Shown piece after piece: positions 12,892-16,227 of a stretch of DNA of 16,227 bases. This stretch comes from Oscillospiraceae bacterium. Lineage in GTDB: Bacteria > Bacillota > Clostridia > Oscillospirales > UBA644. The translations under genes and the position numbers were made by a program. Position 1 is the first letter of the stretch, and every line of letters begins with the position of its first letter. The notes under the pieces were generated by a model. The model was given only the letters and a program-made list of their open reading frames with translations. It had not been told where the DNA came from and did no database searches. The stretch covers positions 1 to 16,227 of the forward strand of contig SVMP01000031.1 of NCBI GenBank assembly GCA_015067385.1, read 5' to 3'.

Positions 12892-15819
12892 ATGAAAAAA
12901 TCATATTTAAAAATAATTATTAATATAATAGTTTTAACTGTCTTTTTAAGTTTATTTTCACACAGCGCATTTGCGCAGATGGCGACCGGATCATATGATA
13001 ATATATGGTACGGTGATGAACTTGCCGTCAATGTAAGAAAGGGAGAAAACGGATATACATTCATGTCCGTTTACGAAAATCCCCATCATGCTTATGAAAT
13101 AAGCCATCATATATTTAAAAGCTCATACGGAAACAAAATCCCTCAGACATTTGTGTTGGTAGACTCCGAAGCATATGACAACAGCATTTGGTCTCCTAAC
13201 GGTTTATATGATTTTTACAGCAGCAATTATGAAGTTCTTTACTGCTGTGATATTGAAACAGGCATTGAAAACGGCAAATATTACAAACGCATAAATCTTG
13301 AAGACAGCGAGTATTATTCTGCTGATGCAGCTACCAATATTCGTTCAATAGTTACAAATTCCTATCCCTACGTTTCATTGGAAGCTATGAAGAATGATCT
13401 CAGAAATTACGGTTTTCCGTATGCTGATGAACTTACCCGTGCAGATGCTATTGCAGCTGTTCAGATTGCGATCTGGACTTATGCCAACAATATTCCCGAA
13501 AACGAACGACTCACATATCTCACATCCCATATTCCGAGCAAATTCCCCAATTACGGAGGACTTATTCACGATTATTCCTCTGAATTGAATTTAGGAAATG
13601 TAAAAAACAAATACAACGATGAACAGGCAGCCACAAGAGTTGCTGCACTTGTTGAACATCTTCTCAGTTTAAACGCTACATATGCAGAAAAAAATCAGAT
13701 AATCATAACCGAACTCGAAATAATTGAAGCAATTCCCGTTATAGCTACAGAAAACACGTTTACAGTTGCCCTTAAAGTAGCGCTCAACAATAGCGGAAGC
13801 GGAGTAAATGACAATATTTATATTAACGTATTTGCAGACAACAACCTGATCAAATCAGAAAAAGTTGAATATGGCAAGGAAATTTATGATCTTGTAGTGG
13901 AAGCTGTTCCCGGACAAACATTAAAAACAGTGGTTTCAGGATCACAGATGATTCCTCTCGGCGTCTATTTCTATGAAGCAGAGCCCGAAGATGTTTCCGG
14001 TGACGGTATCGCAACAGGCAGAGAACCCTCTCAAAATCTTGTTGGTGTTGCAGAAGGAATGACTGCTGTTCATGCTGAAAAAGAGGTTTTCTTCGGCAAC
14101 GAAATAAAGAACGTATCAGCAGATATCAAACTCATCAAAACAAACGAGCTTGGAATGCCCTTAACAGGAGCAGGCTTTGATCTTTATCTCAAATCCGAAA
14201 ACTCTACTTATTTTATCGGCACATACAATGTTAATGAAAACGGAGAAATATACATAGAAAATATTTTACCCGGTTCATATGAATTCATTGAAACAACCGT
14301 ACCCTTTGGTTTTCTTCCTCTTGCAAACAGTGTAAAATTCACGGTAGACGAAATCGGTGCAGTCAACGTTGAAACAAACAACGAGGTTTCTGTTTCCGAA
14401 AACGGTGAAATACTTGTTAAAAATTACCCCGAAACAATTTCGATTTCCGGAGAAAAAATCTGGGTCGATGAAAACGATCACGACGGAAAACGTCCCGAAA
14501 GCATTACAGTAAGACTTTACGCAAACGGACTCGAGGTAAACAGCGTTATAACAAATGCCGAAAACAACTGGAAATGGTATTTTAATAATGTAAACAAATA
14601 CGATGCCGGCTCCGAGATCTTTTACAGTGTTTCCGAAGATCCCATTGATTCATACGTATCCGAAATCTCCGGAAACGTTGCTGAAGGATTTGTAATCAAA
14701 AACATCCATATGCCCGAAAAAATAACAATCAGCGGATTTAAAACATGGGATGACAGCAACAACAGCGCAGGAATGCGTCCTTATTCCATAACGATAAATC
14801 TTCATGCCGACGGTGTGCTGATTGACAGTAAAACAGTAACTGAGTACGATAACTGGGCATGGAATTTCGGTGAATATGATAAATACGAAAACGGAAGAGA
14901 AATTCAATATACAATAACCGAAGATTCGGTTTACAGTTATGTATCTTACGTAAACGGATTTAATATTACAAATACATATATATCCGAAAAAACAAATGTT
15001 TACGGCATAAAATCATGGGTAGACAATGATAACAGCGACGGTATTCGTCCCGAATTTATAACAGTTTATCTCACAGCAAACGGTATTCCCGTAGATACGG
15101 CTGTTGTTTCCGCACAAACAGGATGGAGATTCAGTTTCAACAATCTCGACAGATACTATGACGGCAGAGAAATTACATATTATGTATATGAAGAACCTGT
15201 AGAAGGTTACACCTCCTCTGTTGCAGGTAGTGCGTTGTTTGGATTTATCCTCACAAACACTCATATACCCGAAACGGTTTCCGTACAAGGTTCAAAGACA
15301 TGGATCGATGACAACAATGTATTCAATACAAGACCCGAAAGCATAACAGTTAATCTTTTTGCGAACGAAGAATATGTAACATCTAAAATCATATCACAAG
15401 AAGATAATTGGTCCTGGTCTTTTGATAATCTCCCCAGATACAATAACGGAGAAGAAATCACATACACTATATCTGAAGACCGTGTTGAAGGATATGCTAC
15501 TGAGATCAATGGACATAATATTGTAAATACATATATTTACGAAGAAGAAGTCCTTGAAGAAATTCCGGATGAAGAAGTTCCCCTTGCAGGTAGCCCTTCA
15601 GATATTTCTGAAGAAGAAATCATGGAAACACTTGAAGAAATTCTTGAAGAAATCATCGATGAAGAAGTCCCCCTTGTAGACAATCCTATCACATCAGATG
15701 ATCCGGAAACAGAAACAAACTTTATCATATTATTACCTGTTTCTGTAGCAATAGCAATTTTCTTCTGCATCGCAATATTTACAAAAAAAGTATCATTGGA
15801 ATCAAAGAAAAACAATTGA
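12892..15819 (+). CDS. Cell-wall-anchored adhesin: thioester domain, SpaA-like domain, four Cna_B repeats
   Basis: The product has 975 residues from ATG 12892; TTG 12889 is 7 bases from AAGGAG and is an alternative start. The signal peptide ends at AFA (26-28). Residues about 35-250 look like a thioester (TQXA-type) domain, with candidate Cys118/Cys119 in LYCCDIETG and Gln191 in AAVQIAIWTYAN (the usual Thr before Gln is Val). Residues about 260-400 are a beta domain I cannot name. Residues 409-505 are a SpaA/prealbumin-like domain. Four Cna_B repeats start near 515, 612, 701 and 796. Each keeps Lys in GxKxW, Glu in the SEDP/TEDS/YEEP/SEDR strand and Asn in xxNxx at the end, the triad that forms internal isopeptide bonds. 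An acidic stalk holds a duplicated EEVPL(A/V) unit. NPITS (931-935), a hydrophobic helix and KKVSLESKKN end the protein like a sortase signal without LPXTG. Role: covalent host-surface adhesion (inference). Confidence 0.92.
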   Translation: MKKSYLKIIINIIVLTVFLSLFSHSAFAQMATGSYDNIWYGDELAVNVRKGENGYTFMSVYENPHHAYEISHHIFKSSYGNKIPQTFVLVDSEAYDNSIWSPNGLYDFYSSNYEVLYCCDIETGIENGKYYKRINLEDSEYYSADAATNIRSIVTNSYPYVSLEAMKNDLRNYGFPYADELTRADAIAAVQIAIWTYANNIPENERLTYLTSHIPSKFPNYGGLIHDYSSELNLGNVKNKYNDEQAATRVAALVEHLLSLNATYAEKNQIIITELEIIEAIPVIATENTFTVALKVALNNSGSGVNDNIYINVFADNNLIKSEKVEYGKEIYDLVVEAVPGQTLKTVVSGSQMIPLGVYFYEAEPEDVSGDGIATGREPSQNLVGVAEGMTAVHAEKEVFFGNEIKNVSADIKLIKTNELGMPLTGAGFDLYLKSENSTYFIGTYNVNENGEIYIENILPGSYEFIETTVPFGFLPLANSVKFTVDEIGAVNVETNNEVSVSENGEILVKNYPETISISGEKIWVDENDHDGKRPESITVRLYANGLEVNSVITNAENNWKWYFNNVNKYDAGSEIFYSVSEDPIDSYVSEISGNVAEGFVIKNIHMPEKITISGFKTWDDSNNSAGMRPYSITINLHADGVLIDSKTVTEYDNWAWNFGEYDKYENGREIQYTITEDSVYSYVSYVNGFNITNTYISEKTNVYGIKSWVDNDNSDGIRPEFITVYLTANGIPVDTAVVSAQTGWRFSFNNLDRYYDGREITYYVYEEPVEGYTSSVAGSALFGFILTNTHIPETVSVQGSKTWIDDNNVFNTRPESITVNLFANEEYVTSKIISQEDNWSWSFDNLPRYNNGEEITYTISEDRVEGYATEINGHNIVNTYIYEEEVLEEIPDEEVPLAGSPSDISEEEIMETLEEILEEIIDEEVPLVDNPITSDDPETETNFIILLPVSVAIAIFFCIAIFTKKVSLESKKNN

Positions 15820-15836
15820 TCATTCAAAAAACATTA

Positions 15837-15874
15837 AATATGCACCTTTGATCATGAAATCAGAGGTGCATATT
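15837..15874 (+). terminator. Strong hairpin after the adhesin gene
   Basis: AATATGCACCTTTGAT pairs with ATCAGAGGTGCATATT over 16 positions with one G-U, around a CATGAA loop. The following bases (GATTTACAG) are only weakly T-rich. On the minus strand TTTAATGTTTTTTG follows. It most likely ends the adhesin transcript, 17 bases after the stop. Confidence 0.65.
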
Positions 15875-15945
15875 GATTTACAGAAGAAGTATATGTAAAG
15901 TAAAAATATAATTGTGAAATATTTGTTAATTATGCGTTTACCCTC

Positions 15946-15989
15946 TTTACAAACAGAATAATTTATGATATACTAGTCAAGTAGTCAAG
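15946..15989 (+). promoter_or_regulatory. Sigma-A promoter of the tRNA gene
   Basis: TTTACA (15946-15951), a 17-base spacer and TATACT (15969-15974) with TGA before it form a strong extended -10 promoter. Two tandem copies of TAGTCAAG (15974-15981, 15982-15989) cover the predicted start site. The tRNA begins about 40 bases downstream. Confidence 0.8.
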
Positions 15990-16020
15990 AAGAGAACAAA
16001 CTTCAAGACAAATTAAATAT

Positions 16021-16096
16021 TCCTCGTTAGCTCAGTCGGTAGAGCGCATGACTGTTAATCATGATGTCGCTGGTTCGAGCCCAGCACGGGGAGCCA
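16021..16096 (+). tRNA. tRNA-Asn (anticodon GUU)
   Basis: All four arms pair. Acceptor TCCTCGT with ACGGGGA (one U-G); D arm GCTC/GAGC around AGTCGGTA; anticodon arm CATGA/TCATG around CTGTTAA with anticodon GTT at 16054-16056; T arm GCTGG/CCAGC around TTCGAGC. The discriminator is G and CCA is encoded (16094-16096). It decodes AAC/AAU. A single-gene transcript is likely, with its own promoter upstream and a terminator right after. Confidence 0.97.
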
Positions 16097-16097
16097 A

Positions 16098-16130
16098 AAA
16101 ATTCCGTACACGCGAGTGTGCGGAATTTTT
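16098..16130 (+). terminator. Terminator of the tRNA gene
   Basis: AAAATTCCGTACAC pairs with GTGTGCGGAATTTT (one U-G) around a GCGA tetraloop, and the T-run continues to 16130. It starts two bases after the tRNA CCA. Confidence 0.9.
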
Positions 16131-16227
16131 ACTTTTTACCTTTTCACTCTTCACTTTTCACTAAATTGGCGTGTACGGAATTTTAAGTAAGAGGTAATAG
16201 TGAATAGTGAAAAAGTATGGTTGATTT
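16131..16227. repeat. Inverted heptamer-repeat region after the tRNA terminator
   Basis: Tandem seven-base units TTTTCAC, TCTTCAC, TTTTCAC (16141-16161) face TAGTGAA, TAGTGAA (16198-16211) in the opposite orientation. Between them GTGTACGGAATTTT (16171-16184) is an exact reverse complement of the left arm of the tRNA terminator (16098-16111). The region has no coding frame and could fold into a large stem. It looks like a non-coding repeat element that may occur elsewhere in the genome. Confidence 0.6.

Noticed and set aside
14434..15534. DNA repeat array in the adhesin gene
   Set aside because: The periodicity of about 90 residues is protein-level (Cna_B domains), with diverged DNA. It is not a recent tandem repeat or CRISPR.

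Overview
The window is AT-rich bacterial DNA that reads like a Clostridia (Firmicutes) genome, possibly an uncultured gut relative of the Oscillospiraceae. The basis is strong Shine-Dalgarno sites, sigma-A promoters with TGn extended -10 boxes, a CUT1 sugar-type ABC operon with no ATPase of its own, thioester/Cna_B surface proteins and cobalamin-riboswitch-like leaders. The taxonomic call is inference. I see no phage, IS or CRISPR.

Left part (1-2200, all minus strand): a sigma-A promoter (2171-2199) drives a cobalamin-riboswitch-like leader with a terminator (1934-2138), then a small gene with a homing-endonuclease-associated repeat (1631-1894). A second riboswitch-like element with its own terminator (1371-1576) follows. 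It leads into a large secreted protein (start 1295, running off the left edge) whose N-terminal part resembles DUF4430/transcobalamin-like domains. The reading is a B12-controlled surface cobalamin-capture locus. Region 2200-3060 is gene-poor, with short minus-strand frames and a bidirectional terminator.

Centre (3060-12754): an XRE regulator gene (3234-4361), a five-gene minus-strand operon (substrate-binding lipoprotein, two permeases, HlyD-like adaptor, small membrane protein; 9239 down to 4551) and a divergent 1057-residue ECF sigma factor with a very long C-terminal extension (9581-12754). Three links suggest one regulatory unit. The sigma gene and the ABC operon carry the same ECF-type promoter (AACCTTTT-N13-GTC) on opposite strands of the shared intergenic region. 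The C-terminal ~195 residues of the XRE protein and of the sigma fusion are visibly related. A TTTAG-N3-CTAAA palindrome lies upstream of the XRE gene and in the ABC operon leader. The model is that two DNA-binding proteins with a common sensory domain control a transporter. The XRE gene also has an apparent frameshift at an A7 tract just after its best start site.

Right part (12755-16227): a sortase-anchored-type adhesin (thioester domain, SpaA-like domain, four Cna_B repeats, acidic stalk, NPITS sorting-like motif), a tRNA-Asn(GUU) with promoter and terminator, and an inverted heptamer-repeat region at the edge.
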